In this document: positions 17,756 to 26,603 of the stretch, one piece after another
How positions within the stretch are numbered: the first letter of the stretch is position 1
Layout of the letters: each line of letters opens with the position of its first letter
Assembly: GCA_024692185.1 (NCBI GenBank)
Contig: JAILMV010000140.1
Span: 1-40,043 of the forward strand
Origin: Bacteroidales bacterium
GTDB lineage: Bacteria > Bacteroidota > Bacteroidia > Bacteroidales > UBA932
DNA: 40,043 nt
Direction: 5' to 3'
Position numbers and translations under genes: made by a program
Notes under the pieces: model-generated
What the model saw: the letters and a program-made list of their open reading frames with translations, nothing else
Told to the model about the DNA's origin: nothing
Database searches by the model: none

Positions 17756-18580
17756 ATGGACATTGCCTTGTTGTCGAAAATGATCGGCCAGCTTCTGCTG
17801 GATCACGAGGAGGTCGGCCTTCCGGGGCTAGGGGCCTTCATGGCCGAAATGGTGCCTGCAAGTTTCTCTGACAAAGGCTATACCATCAATCCTCCCTACA
17901 GGCGCGTAACCTTCCTTCCAAGCCGTTCCGAGGACGATTCTCTCGTAACTCTCTACAGCGAAAGCAACGGTATCGACTACGACCAGTCCAAGGCCATACT
18001 CCAGCATTTCCTGGAAGAGTCCAAGAAAGAGCTTCTGGAAAAGAAGCTAGTGGTATTCCCCGGACTGGGCCGCCTGCGCTCTACCCGTCAGAACAATTTC
18101 TTCTTCATCAGCGACGAGGACCTGGACATCTTCCCGGATGGTTTCGGTCTTGCCGCCGTGTCCCTCAAGAACCACGTGGAGACCAAGGAAGAAGTTCAGT
18201 CAAAGGTCGAGGAACTGGTAAGCCTGGTAGAGGGCCCGGTGCCAGTTGCCGCCGAAGAGGCAATGGAGCCTGCAGAGGAAATCGTTTCGATGGAAATTCC
18301 CGAAACCCCTCTGGTAGAATTGGCGGAAGAAACTCCCATAGAAGAGGCGCCCGCCCCTGCGGAAGAAGCTTCCGAGCCGGTGGCAGCCACCGAGCCCAAG
18401 GCAAAACGCGAACGCCATTTCCCTAAATGGCTCAAGGTCACGCTGATCACCCTGCTGGTGCTGGCTGCAGTGGCAGCCGTGCTGCTCGCCACCTTCGTTG
18501 TGCTGGCCCAGGCAGCCCCTGATTTCATAGACTCTATTCTCTATACTCCCGAGGAGCTCAGGATCATCAATTATCAATAG
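17756..18580 (+). CDS. HU-CCDC81-type domain protein with C-terminal TM segment
   Basis: MDIALLSKMIGQLLLDHEEVGLPGLGAFMAEMVPASFSDKGYTINPPYRRVTFLPSR resembles the prokaryotic CCDC81-like HU domain; acidic linker and TM segment at the C-terminus. Confidence 0.75.
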   Translation: MDIALLSKMIGQLLLDHEEVGLPGLGAFMAEMVPASFSDKGYTINPPYRRVTFLPSRSEDDSLVTLYSESNGIDYDQSKAILQHFLEESKKELLEKKLVVFPGLGRLRSTRQNNFFFISDEDLDIFPDGFGLAAVSLKNHVETKEEVQSKVEELVSLVEGPVPVAAEEAMEPAEEIVSMEIPETPLVELAEETPIEEAPAPAEEASEPVAATEPKAKRERHFPKWLKVTLITLLVLAAVAAVLLATFVVLAQAAPDFIDSILYTPEELRIINYQ

Positions 18581-18583
18581 AAA

Positions 18584-19153
18584 ATGGCCGAACTCCTCTA
18601 TCCTGCAGAACCCGCACCCCTGATGGGCGTCAAATCCGCCCGAGGAAACAGCGAAATCCTTCCTATAATAGAAGCTTCCGGCTTGGTAATCGGCCGCAGT
18701 ACCAGAAAGCTCTGCCACGGCCGTCCGGATCTGCTGCACCCGGTGGTCCATCTGCACATCATCGACCCTTACGACAATCTCTACCTCCAGAAGCGATCCA
18801 TGACAAAGGACCTGCTTCCCGGGAGATGGGATACTGCGGTCGGAGGCCATGTGACCTATGGCGAGAGTCTTATGGAGGCTCTTTTCCGCGAGGCAGGGGA
18901 GGAACTCGCGTTCGTGGATTTCAATCCCACCCTGCTGGAAAGCTATGTCTGGAATTCTCCCGTGGAATCCGAGATGGTGAACGTGTTTGCCACCGTTACC
19001 GACAGGGAGATAAATCCCGACAATGACGAGGTGGACGAGGGGCGCTGGTGGACGGCCCGCGAAATAGAGGAAAGCATGGGAAAAGAGATCTTCACCCCTC
19101 AGTTCGAGCAAGAATACTACAAGATTAAGAACAGGCTCTACGCACTTTTATAG
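18584..19153 (+). CDS. NUDIX hydrolase
   Basis: Nudix box GGHVTYGESLMEALFREAGEELAF. Confidence 0.88.
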   Translation: MAELLYPAEPAPLMGVKSARGNSEILPIIEASGLVIGRSTRKLCHGRPDLLHPVVHLHIIDPYDNLYLQKRSMTKDLLPGRWDTAVGGHVTYGESLMEALFREAGEELAFVDFNPTLLESYVWNSPVESEMVNVFATVTDREINPDNDEVDEGRWWTAREIEESMGKEIFTPQFEQEYYKIKNRLYALL

Positions 19154-19154
19154 T

Positions 19155-21236
19155 ATGGCCGACATTCATAAATTCATAAAGGACCAGTTGTCCGTTTGGC
19201 CTATGGCCGCGGCGAATTTCCGTTCGCTGAAGGCCGCCGAGTACCGTTCCTTCAAGATAGGCGAGCTCCCCGTAACCCTGCAGCTCAATCCTTGCAGGAT
19301 AGCATCTTCCACAGCCGAAGTGGACGAGGAGTCCATAGCTGCCAGGCCCTGCTTCCTTTGCGCCGGTAACCGCCCCAAGGAGCAGTTCCACGTGAAATAC
19401 GAGGGCAAGAAACACCGCAACTACAATGTGCAGGTGAATCCTTTCCCCATCTTCCGCAACCATCTGGTGATAGTCCGCGACCAGCATCTCCCTCAGACCA
19501 TCTGGCATCATTTCCCGGACATGCTGCTCTTTACCAAGATGTACCAGGACTTCACGGTGTTCTATAACGGTCCCATGAGCGGAGCGTCCGCTCCCGACCA
19601 TCTGCATTTCCAGGCCTGCCCCAGGGGCATACTGCCTTTGGAATTAGCGGCGGATAAGGCTCTGGACAATGCTACGGGCGAACTGGAGAGGGTGCAGGAT
19701 GCCAGCCTCTACAAGTTCGAGGGCTATACTCGCGGGGTGTACATACTCAAGAGTACTACCCAGAAATCCATGGCCAAACTCTTCTACCGCCTGCTGGAGT
19801 GTTCTCCGCGCAGGGAGGGGGAGAGCGAGCCCCGCTTCAACCTTTATTCCTGGTACAAGAACGGCGAATTCCGTACTGCGGTGGTGCTGCGTTCCAAACT
19901 CCGCTCCCATCATTATACTGCGGAAGGAGACGAGCATCTTACCATGAGTCCCGGTGCTGCCGACATGGCCGGATACTTCATCGCTCCCCGCGAGGAGGAC
20001 TTCCGCAAAATCCGCCAGGAACAGCTCTCCAGCATGGTCGAGGAGGTCTCGGTCAGCGAGGAGGACGATGCCCTGGTGGTATGGCGTCTGACCCGCAAGC
20101 AGCCCAAGATAGATGTGGGAATAATGGCCGCCAAGGAGATTACCTTCGAGATTATCTCCGACGGAGCCGGCCCTCAGAGAGTGAGCTGGGTGGACGGAAA
20201 GATAAACTACAACGGCTCTCTCTACGACGAACTCACCTTCGACGCAGTCACCCGTTCCACGCTTTTCAGCGAACCTACTTTCATTCTGCACGACATCACC
20301 ATAGGAATCGGTTTCCACTGGGAACAGAAGATCACCCGCCGTTTCGCGGGCAGGCTGCGATTCATCGTCGAGGGAGATAAGATCCGCGCCGTGAACCGCC
20401 TGGGCCTGGAGGATTATCTGCTCAGCGTAATCTCTTCCGAGATGCATGCGGATGCTCCTCTGGAGTTCCTGAAAGCGCACGCCATCATCTCCCGTTCCTG
20501 GGTAATGAGCAATCTCCGCAGCCACGGGCGTTTCGATGTGTGCGCCGATGACCACTGCCAGCGCTATCAGGGCCTGGACGGTGCCGTGGGCCAGAATGTC
20601 CGCGATGCCGTGGACCGTACTTGGGGCAGCGTGCTTACCTACGACGGTAAGCTCTGCGATGCCCGCTATTCCAAGTGCTGCGGCGGTACCATGGAAAAAT
20701 ACAGCACTTGCTGGGAAGACAAGGACTATCCCTATCTGCAGGCCCTGCCAGACGTCCCCGAAGAGGGAGGAAAGGCCTTCTGCGATACGGAAGATGAGGA
20801 AATCCTCCGTAAAGTCCTTAACGACTATGATCTGAAGACCCGCGATTTCTACCGCTGGACAGTGCGCTACTCCCGCGAGCAGCTGAGCCGTCTGATAGGC
20901 TCCGGCGTAGGAACAGTGCGGGAACTGAACGCCTTGAAGCGTGGCCCCTCAGGAAGGATATATGAATTGGAAGTGATTGGAGATGAAGGCCGTGTGGTGC
21001 TGGGCAAGGAACTTGCCATACGCAAGGCCCTCAGCCCCACTTGCCTCAAGAGTTCAGCCTTCGAAATCGAATGGAAGGGCGAAGAATGCATACTCCGCGG
21101 GCGCGGCTGGGGCCATGGTGTAGGCCTATGCCAGATAGGCGCGGCCGTAATGGCATCCAAGGGTTATGACTGCGCCCAGATTCTTTCCCATTATTATCCC
21201 GGTACCCTAATCTCTGAACTGAAATCGGATGAATAA
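19155..21236 (+). CDS. Fusion: N-terminal DUF4922-like/HIT-superfamily-like domain and C-terminal SpoIID/LytB domain
   Basis: N-term RPCFLCAGNRPKEQ...NPFPIFRNHLVIVRDQHLPQTI...YNGPMSGASAPDHLHFQACP; C-term GLEDYLLSVISSEMHADAPLEFLKAHAIISRSW...CQRYQG...WGHGVGLCQIGAAVMASKGYDCAQILSHYYPGT. Confidence 0.85.
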   Translation: MADIHKFIKDQLSVWPMAAANFRSLKAAEYRSFKIGELPVTLQLNPCRIASSTAEVDEESIAARPCFLCAGNRPKEQFHVKYEGKKHRNYNVQVNPFPIFRNHLVIVRDQHLPQTIWHHFPDMLLFTKMYQDFTVFYNGPMSGASAPDHLHFQACPRGILPLELAADKALDNATGELERVQDASLYKFEGYTRGVYILKSTTQKSMAKLFYRLLECSPRREGESEPRFNLYSWYKNGEFRTAVVLRSKLRSHHYTAEGDEHLTMSPGAADMAGYFIAPREEDFRKIRQEQLSSMVEEVSVSEEDDALVVWRLTRKQPKIDVGIMAAKEITFEIISDGAGPQRVSWVDGKINYNGSLYDELTFDAVTRSTLFSEPTFILHDITIGIGFHWEQKITRRFAGRLRFIVEGDKIRAVNRLGLEDYLLSVISSEMHADAPLEFLKAHAIISRSWVMSNLRSHGRFDVCADDHCQRYQGLDGAVGQNVRDAVDRTWGSVLTYDGKLCDARYSKCCGGTMEKYSTCWEDKDYPYLQALPDVPEEGGKAFCDTEDEEILRKVLNDYDLKTRDFYRWTVRYSREQLSRLIGSGVGTVRELNALKRGPSGRIYELEVIGDEGRVVLGKELAIRKALSPTCLKSSAFEIEWKGEECILRGRGWGHGVGLCQIGAAVMASKGYDCAQILSHYYPGTLISELKSDE

Positions 21237-22500
21237 TAGCAGAAGTCCCTGGTTCTGGGTACCGACGCTTTATTTTGCCGAGGGTATCCCCTATTTCATA
21301 GTGAACGTGGTTTCCGTGACCATGTTCAAGAGACTGGGGATGAGCAATGCCGACCTCGCGATGTACACCAGCCTCCTCTATCTCCCTTGGGTGATAAAGC
21401 CCCTGTGGAGTCCTCTGGTAGATGTAATCCGAACCAAGCGCTGGTGGGTACTGCTGATGCAGGTCCTGATGACCGTATGCTTCGCGGCCCTGGCCTTCAG
21501 CCTGCCTTCCAAGACCGGCGCACCAGTAGGAGCATTCAGCCTCTCGCTGGTAATCTTCTATATCACCGCAATGCTTTCAGCCACCCACGACATTGCGGCC
21601 GACGGTTATTATATGCTGGCCCTCGATGAACACCAGCAAAGCCTTTTCGTGGGTATCAGAAGCACATTCTACCGCATTGCCTCGGTCTTCGGCCAGGGCG
21701 TTATAGTGGTGGTGGCAGGGCTGCTCGAAACCCGTTACGGGGATATTCCCAAGGCCTGGACGGTCACCCTGCTGCTTAGCTCGGCCATCTTCCTCGCAAC
21801 CACAATCTGGCACCTTGCCATACTCCCCAGGGAATCTGTTCCTCAGGCTGCCGGCGGCGGAAAACGCAACATACTGTCGGCCTTCAGCACGTTCTTCCGC
21901 AAGCCTGGAATATGGCTTGCAATGGTTTTCCTGCTGCTGTACCGCCTCCCCGAGGCTCTTTCGGTAAAGATGCTCACTCCCTTCATGCTGGATTCTCTGC
22001 AGGACGGCGGGCTTGGCCTGAGTACCGCCCAGTCCGGCCTGGTCTATGGCACCGTGGGCGTGATAGCGCTTACGATAGGCGGCATCCTGGGAGGAATCTG
22101 GAGCGCGAAGGTGGGCCTGCGCAAGGCTCTCTGGCCCATGGCCCTTTCCCTTGCCCTGCCTTGTTCGGTCTATCTTTTCATGGCCATCGCCCAGCCCTCA
22201 AACATTCTCACGATTTATTTTTGCGTGGCCTTGGACCAGTTCGGATATGGCTTCGGATTCACGGCATACATGCTTTATATGATATGGTTCTCGCAGGGTG
22301 AGTACAGCACTTCCCACTATTCCATCTGCACAGCTTTTATGGCCCTGAGCATGATGGTTCCTGGTTTTTTCGCCGGAATCTTGCAGGAGTCCCTGGGCTA
22401 TACGGGTTTCTTCGTGCTGGTGATGGTATGCTGCCTCGCTACCCTTGCCGTGACCGCCTTTTTACCCTCCAAGATCGAGCCTTCTTATGGGAAAAAGTGA
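21229..22500 (+). CDS. MFS transporter, AmpG-like
   Basis: 12-TM-like hydrophobic profile; WFWVPTLYFAEGIPYFIVNVVSVTMFKRLGMSNADLAMYTSLLYLPWVIKPLWSPLVD is an AmpG/PAT-type N-terminus. Confidence 0.85.
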   Translation: MNNSRSPWFWVPTLYFAEGIPYFIVNVVSVTMFKRLGMSNADLAMYTSLLYLPWVIKPLWSPLVDVIRTKRWWVLLMQVLMTVCFAALAFSLPSKTGAPVGAFSLSLVIFYITAMLSATHDIAADGYYMLALDEHQQSLFVGIRSTFYRIASVFGQGVIVVVAGLLETRYGDIPKAWTVTLLLSSAIFLATTIWHLAILPRESVPQAAGGGKRNILSAFSTFFRKPGIWLAMVFLLLYRLPEALSVKMLTPFMLDSLQDGGLGLSTAQSGLVYGTVGVIALTIGGILGGIWSAKVGLRKALWPMALSLALPCSVYLFMAIAQPSNILTIYFCVALDQFGYGFGFTAYMLYMIWFSQGEYSTSHYSICTAFMALSMMVPGFFAGILQESLGYTGFFVLVMVCCLATLAVTAFLPSKIEPSYGKK

Positions 22501-22564
22501 ATTTGGTATGAATTATGCAATTTGAAAAGAAATAGCTAAATTTAGGACACTAAAATTGAGCATC

Positions 22565-23935
22565 ATGAAAACTACATTTAAATTAGCGCTCGCAGCCGTA
22601 GCGGCAATGGCGCTCGCAATAACCCCCGTAAACGGACAGTCCCGCAGCGGCGGAAGCAGCAGGTCATCGTCCTCTACCACTTCTTCCAGATCTTCTTCCA
22701 GCTCCTCATCGAGCTCGAGGGCGGTCGGAGGAACAATCTCCCGCTCCAGCAGCTCGGGCTCCAGGTCCAGCGCTAGCAGTAGCCGTTCAAGCTCAAGCGT
22801 GGGCCGCTCCAGCAGCTCAAGTTCCCGTTCAAGCGCAAGCGTGGGCCGCTCCAGCAGCTCAAGCTCACGTTCCAGCGCCAGTACCAGCCGCTCCGGCAGC
22901 AGCGTAAGCAGCTCCCGCTCCAGCAGCAGCGTAAGCCGCTCCGGCAGTACAATCTCCCGCTCCAGCAGCTCGGGCTCCAGGTCCAGCGCAAGTACCAGCC
23001 GTGCAAGTTCCAGCGGATCCCGCTCTTCGGTAGTTACTACCAACGGCGGCAGCCGCAGCACCGCGGTAAGCGGAGGCGCCCGCAATAGCGTCGCTAACGT
23101 GAATCCTACCAACAGCTACGATCGTCAGACCGCAGGAACTCCTAATTCCGTCCGCTTCGACGACCATGGCAAGCGTATAGCACCCATGCATCGCGAGCCG
23201 GTCCGCTACGACCGTCCCGGCTACTTCTACGGAAAGCATCCTCACTACTATGGATACCGCGTACACCATCTGCCTCACTATGACAGATATCGTTACTGGG
23301 GAAGGGATTACTACTTCTACAATGGTATCTACTATCGCTACTGGGGTAACTACTACCACATCTGCCGTCCTCCTTACGGAATCTTCTTCGACAGGGCTCT
23401 GTATGCACTGGAACTGGATGTGCTGAGGTTCGCATACTACAATAATGTGTATCGTACCTACAATGTAGTTAACAACAACTACTCCACCATAAACGAGCAG
23501 AACCAGATCATAGCTGAGAACAATGCGACCATCGCGGCCCAGAATGCCGCAATAGCGCAGAACAACGCTACGATGGCTGCTCAGCAGGCAGGGGTCGCCG
23601 CCCAGGGTTCTACAGCCACCATGGATGTCAATACCCTCAGGTCCTACGCTTCCTACCAGCTTGCCACCAGCCTCGGCCTCGTGCAGAGCTTCGCTGCAAA
23701 CGGACAGGAGTACTACTACGATGACGGTGTCTTCTTCATGACAGGAGCCAATGGCCAGTACAAGGTCATCGTTCCTCCTGCAGGAGCCCTCATCAAGGCC
23801 CTCCCTGAGGACTACGAGACCGTGGTGCTCTCCGATGGTAAAGAGTACTACAAGGTGGATGACACCATCTACCGTATGACGGTCTCCGACGGAGTTCCTT
23901 ACTTCGAGGTTCTCGGACAGATGCAGAACGCATAG
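22565..23935 (+). CDS. Secreted protein with Ser/Arg-rich low-complexity region and Tyr-rich DUF6515-like C-terminal part
   Basis: Signal peptide MKTTFKLALAAVAAMALAITPVNGQ; about 130 aa of SSSSRSSA-type repeats; YYFYNGIYYRYWGNYYHICRPPYGIFF and repeated YYYDDGVFFM-type motifs. ATG at 22565 preferred over TTG at 22556. Confidence 0.75.
   Translation: MKTTFKLALAAVAAMALAITPVNGQSRSGGSSRSSSSTTSSRSSSSSSSSSRAVGGTISRSSSSGSRSSASSSRSSSSVGRSSSSSSRSSASVGRSSSSSSRSSASTSRSGSSVSSSRSSSSVSRSGSTISRSSSSGSRSSASTSRASSSGSRSSVVTTNGGSRSTAVSGGARNSVANVNPTNSYDRQTAGTPNSVRFDDHGKRIAPMHREPVRYDRPGYFYGKHPHYYGYRVHHLPHYDRYRYWGRDYYFYNGIYYRYWGNYYHICRPPYGIFFDRALYALELDVLRFAYYNNVYRTYNVVNNNYSTINEQNQIIAENNATIAAQNAAIAQNNATMAAQQAGVAAQGSTATMDVNTLRSYASYQLATSLGLVQSFAANGQEYYYDDGVFFMTGANGQYKVIVPPAGALIKALPEDYETVVLSDGKEYYKVDDTIYRMTVSDGVPYFEVLGQMQNA
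22640..23036 (+). repeat. Imperfect tandem-repeat tract encoding Ser/Arg-rich segment
   Basis: 41-nt exact direct repeat at 22733-22773 and 22949-22989; 28-nt exact repeat at 22794-22821 and 22836-22863 (period 42 nt = 14 codons, SVGRSSSSSSRSSA). Confidence 0.85.
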
Positions 23936-23951
23936 TTCAAGCTACATCATA

Positions 23952-23982
23952 GAAAAAGCCGCTCGAAAGAGTGGCTTTTTTT
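23952..23982. terminator. Bidirectional terminator between the Ser-rich gene and murI
   Basis: AAAAAGCCGCTC-GAAA-GAGTGGCTTTTTTT. Confidence 0.85.
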
Positions 23983-23986
23983 AATT

Positions 23987-24745
23987 CTATATAAGGGAGA
24001 AGGTCCGTTGCAGGGCGCTATCGTCGCCCGAGGCCAGGAGCTCGATCCGGGAAGAACCGTCTCCGTGGGAGATACCCCGCTGCTCCATTACTTCTATCAG
24101 ATGCGTGGCTACGGCCGGGGCCGGATCTATGAACTTGACTTCGGGGTGGCCCAGCGAAGCGGCGACCTTGCGCAAGCTTTCCAGCAGGAAGGGATAGTGG
24201 GTGCAGCCCAGCACTATTCTGTCGGCTCCCGCATCCAGCAGTGGCTTCAGGCTGGCCTTGACCACGGATTCGGCCTCAGGACCGCTCAGCTGGCCTTTTT
24301 CTACCAGTTCCACGAAACCCTTGCCCACCTGCTCCACTATTGTGACCTGGTCCTCGAAACGGCCCTTGGTGTTCAGATATTTGCTGCCTTTGAGAGTGCC
24401 GGCGGTGGCCAGAACTCCGATGACCTTGGTCTCGGTGCCCAGGGCGGCTGGTTTCACTGCAGGCTCCATCCCGATGAAGGGAATGCTGTATTTCTGGCGG
24501 AGATATTCTACCCCGGCGGCTGTGGCCGTGTTGCAGGCCAGGACCATCACATCCACCCCGCGGGAAAGGAAGAGCGCGGTTATCTTGTCCAGCCTTTCCC
24601 TGATGTAGGCGGGCGTCTTCTCGCCGTACGGGCAGTGGGCATTGTCGGAAAAATAGATGAAATGTTCATTCGGGAGAGCCTTGCGTATCTCGCGGAATAC
24701 GCTCAAGCCTCCTACGCCTGAATCCATTATGCCGATGCATGCCAT
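23987..24745 (-). CDS. murI: Glutamate racemase
   Basis: MACIGIMDSGVGGLSVFREIRKALPNEHFIYFSDNAHCPYGEK..., VLACNTATAAG, VLGCTHYPFL; ATG at 24745. Confidence 0.96.
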   Translation of the reverse strand: MACIGIMDSGVGGLSVFREIRKALPNEHFIYFSDNAHCPYGEKTPAYIRERLDKITALFLSRGVDVMVLACNTATAAGVEYLRQKYSIPFIGMEPAVKPAALGTETKVIGVLATAGTLKGSKYLNTKGRFEDQVTIVEQVGKGFVELVEKGQLSGPEAESVVKASLKPLLDAGADRIVLGCTHYPFLLESLRKVAASLGHPEVKFIDPAPAVATHLIEVMEQRGISHGDGSSRIELLASGDDSALQRTFSLI

Positions 24746-24764
24746 AGAGAATGATGTGATATCC

Positions 24765-24773
24765 ACAAAGATA
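24765..24773 (-). promoter_or_regulatory. -7 box TATCTTTGT for murI
   Basis: ACAAAGATA on + reads TATCTTTGT on -, upstream of the murI ATG at 24745. Confidence 0.55.
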
Positions 24774-24786
24774 ATCAAAAATGCAT

Positions 24787-24795
24787 TATCTTTGC
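24787..24795 (+). promoter_or_regulatory. -7 box TATCTTTGC for the GT2 operon
   Basis: Matches TAnnTTTGC, 12 nt before the ATG at 24808. Confidence 0.6.
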
Positions 24796-24807
24796 ACTAA
24801 GCGCGAG

Positions 24808-25749
24808 ATGTCAGAAGTCAGTGTCGTAATAGTGAGTATGAATAGGCCGGACCTGTTGGTTCCGTGCCTTGAATCTTTGTACTCGAACAACAAATGCGGG
24901 TGCGAGGTATTCGTGGTCGCCTATATGTACGAAAGCGACAATCTCGCAATAATCCGTACCCGTTTCCCCGATATCCGGGTCATTGAAAGCAACGAGGTCA
25001 GGGGATTCTCCGAAAACAATAATCTGGCTTTGCGCAAGGTCCGGACCCCTTTTGTTTTCATAGTGAATGACGATACGCTTCAGCAGATGCCCGTAATAGA
25101 CTGTCTGCTGCAGGATATCAAAGCTTTGCCCGACAAGGTTGCCTCCGTTTCGCCCAGGATAGTCTTTCCCGATGGCAGGGTGCAGACCTGTGGCCGCGCT
25201 CCCTGGACGAGCTGGAGATGGATGAAACATTATCTTCATATCGAAGATGAAACCAATCCGGGAAAATGGACCATGGGGGAGGGCCTGTTCCGCAGCTACA
25301 CTTTGAACGGGGCCTGCTTCCTTGCCAGGACGGATGCCTTCCGTGAGGCCGGCTGGTTCGATGAACGCTTCTTCTTTACGCCGGAAGACATAGCCCTAGG
25401 CCACAAATTCAATGATATGGGATATGAGGTCTGGGCAGACGCTGCCGTGAGCATAGTGCACATCGCCAGCTCATCTACATCATCCCTTTCGGCTGCCATC
25501 AAACCGGCAAGGATCCGGGGCTCTCTTTTGTTCTTCTCGAGGGGGTCCAAGCTGCGATATGCGCTTTTAGGCATCTATGCTTGTGCCATAGAGACCGCCC
25601 GTTACCTGAAGTATCTGTTGAAAGGCTGCAGGACGGAGAAGGATCGCATTATGAAAGCCAGCGCCAGGAACGTGCTGCGTTCCGTTTTTTCGGGCAAAAG
25701 TGCAAAAGAATTATTCATCGGTTTTAAAGACGAGCTCCCCTTGAAATGA
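24808..25749 (+). CDS. Glycosyltransferase family 2
   Basis: MSEVSVVIVSMNRPDLLVPCLESLY...FVFIVNDDTLQQ...LNGACFLARTDAFREAGWFDERFFFTPEDIALGHKFNDMGYEVW. Confidence 0.88.
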   Translation: MSEVSVVIVSMNRPDLLVPCLESLYSNNKCGCEVFVVAYMYESDNLAIIRTRFPDIRVIESNEVRGFSENNNLALRKVRTPFVFIVNDDTLQQMPVIDCLLQDIKALPDKVASVSPRIVFPDGRVQTCGRAPWTSWRWMKHYLHIEDETNPGKWTMGEGLFRSYTLNGACFLARTDAFREAGWFDERFFFTPEDIALGHKFNDMGYEVWADAAVSIVHIASSSTSSLSAAIKPARIRGSLLFFSRGSKLRYALLGIYACAIETARYLKYLLKGCRTEKDRIMKASARNVLRSVFSGKSAKELFIGFKDELPLK

Positions 25750-26603
25750 AAACCCTGGTCATCATAGTCACATACAATGCTATGCGCTGGGTCGACAAGT
25801 GCATAGGCAGCGTCAACGCCTCCAGCGCCCCTGCAGACGTATTCGTGGCAGACAATGCGTCAACGGACGGGACGGCTGACTACATAAGCAAGAAGTATCC
25901 GGATGTGCACCTGGTCCGTAACGAAGCTAATCTTGGTTTCGCTGAAGGAAACAACCAGGGATTCCGTTACGCATTGGAAGGAGGATACGATTACGTTTAT
26001 CTCCTCAATCAGGATGCGTGGATCATGCCCGATACACTGGAAGCGCTGATCCGCATACACTCGGCCCACAAGGACTACGCGATACTGAGCCCGGACCAGA
26101 TGCAGGCGGACGGGCAGTCGTATAACCCCGTCTTCCTTAGGGACGTGGTCCCCTGCGAAGTCCCCGAATCTGAGTCGGAACCCGGCTTGATGCATGTCCC
26201 GTTCGTAATGGCTGCGCATTGGTTCATGCCGGTGGAAACCATTCGCCGGGTGGGGATGTTCGCAGATATCTTCCCCTTGTATGGGAACGACGATAATTAT
26301 TGCCACCGGGTACTTTACCACGGTTTCAAGATAGGTGTAGTCAGCAACCTGAAGGTGGTGCACGACAAGGAATATTCGAAACAAAGCAAGGCTTACAAGA
26401 TATATCGCAACTATTACATGGCTTCGCTGGTAGAACTTTCCGATATACGGAAGAGTTTGTGCGGACGCCTGCTGTTCGTCACGGCCCTCACCTTCGTGAA
26501 GATGGTGAAGTACTTCTCGTTCAAGCCTCTGCTCTTTTATTTCAGGATTCTTTTCAAGGACTTGACCAAGGTCCGCGAACTAAGGCGCGTAACCCATGAG
26601 TAG
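25746..26603 (+). CDS. Glycosyltransferase family 2 (rhamnosyltransferase-like)
   Basis: TLVIIVTYNAMRWVDKCIGSVNASSAPADVFVADNASTDGTADYI...ANLGFAEGNNQGFRYAL...YVYLLNQDAWI. Confidence 0.9.
   Translation: MKTLVIIVTYNAMRWVDKCIGSVNASSAPADVFVADNASTDGTADYISKKYPDVHLVRNEANLGFAEGNNQGFRYALEGGYDYVYLLNQDAWIMPDTLEALIRIHSAHKDYAILSPDQMQADGQSYNPVFLRDVVPCEVPESESEPGLMHVPFVMAAHWFMPVETIRRVGMFADIFPLYGNDDNYCHRVLYHGFKIGVVSNLKVVHDKEYSKQSKAYKIYRNYYMASLVELSDIRKSLCGRLLFVTALTFVKMVKYFSFKPLLFYFRILFKDLTKVRELRRVTHE

Noticed and set aside
22640-23036. Possible CRISPR-like or intergenic tandem array
   Set aside because: Repeats are in frame, of codon-multiple period and imperfect, without unique spacers; they encode a low-complexity protein segment.
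22513-23112. 199-aa Leu/Glu/Arg-rich minus ORF opposite the Ser-rich repeats
   Set aside because: LLERE...-type repeat is simply the complement of the Ser/Arg codon repeats; no start context or promoter.
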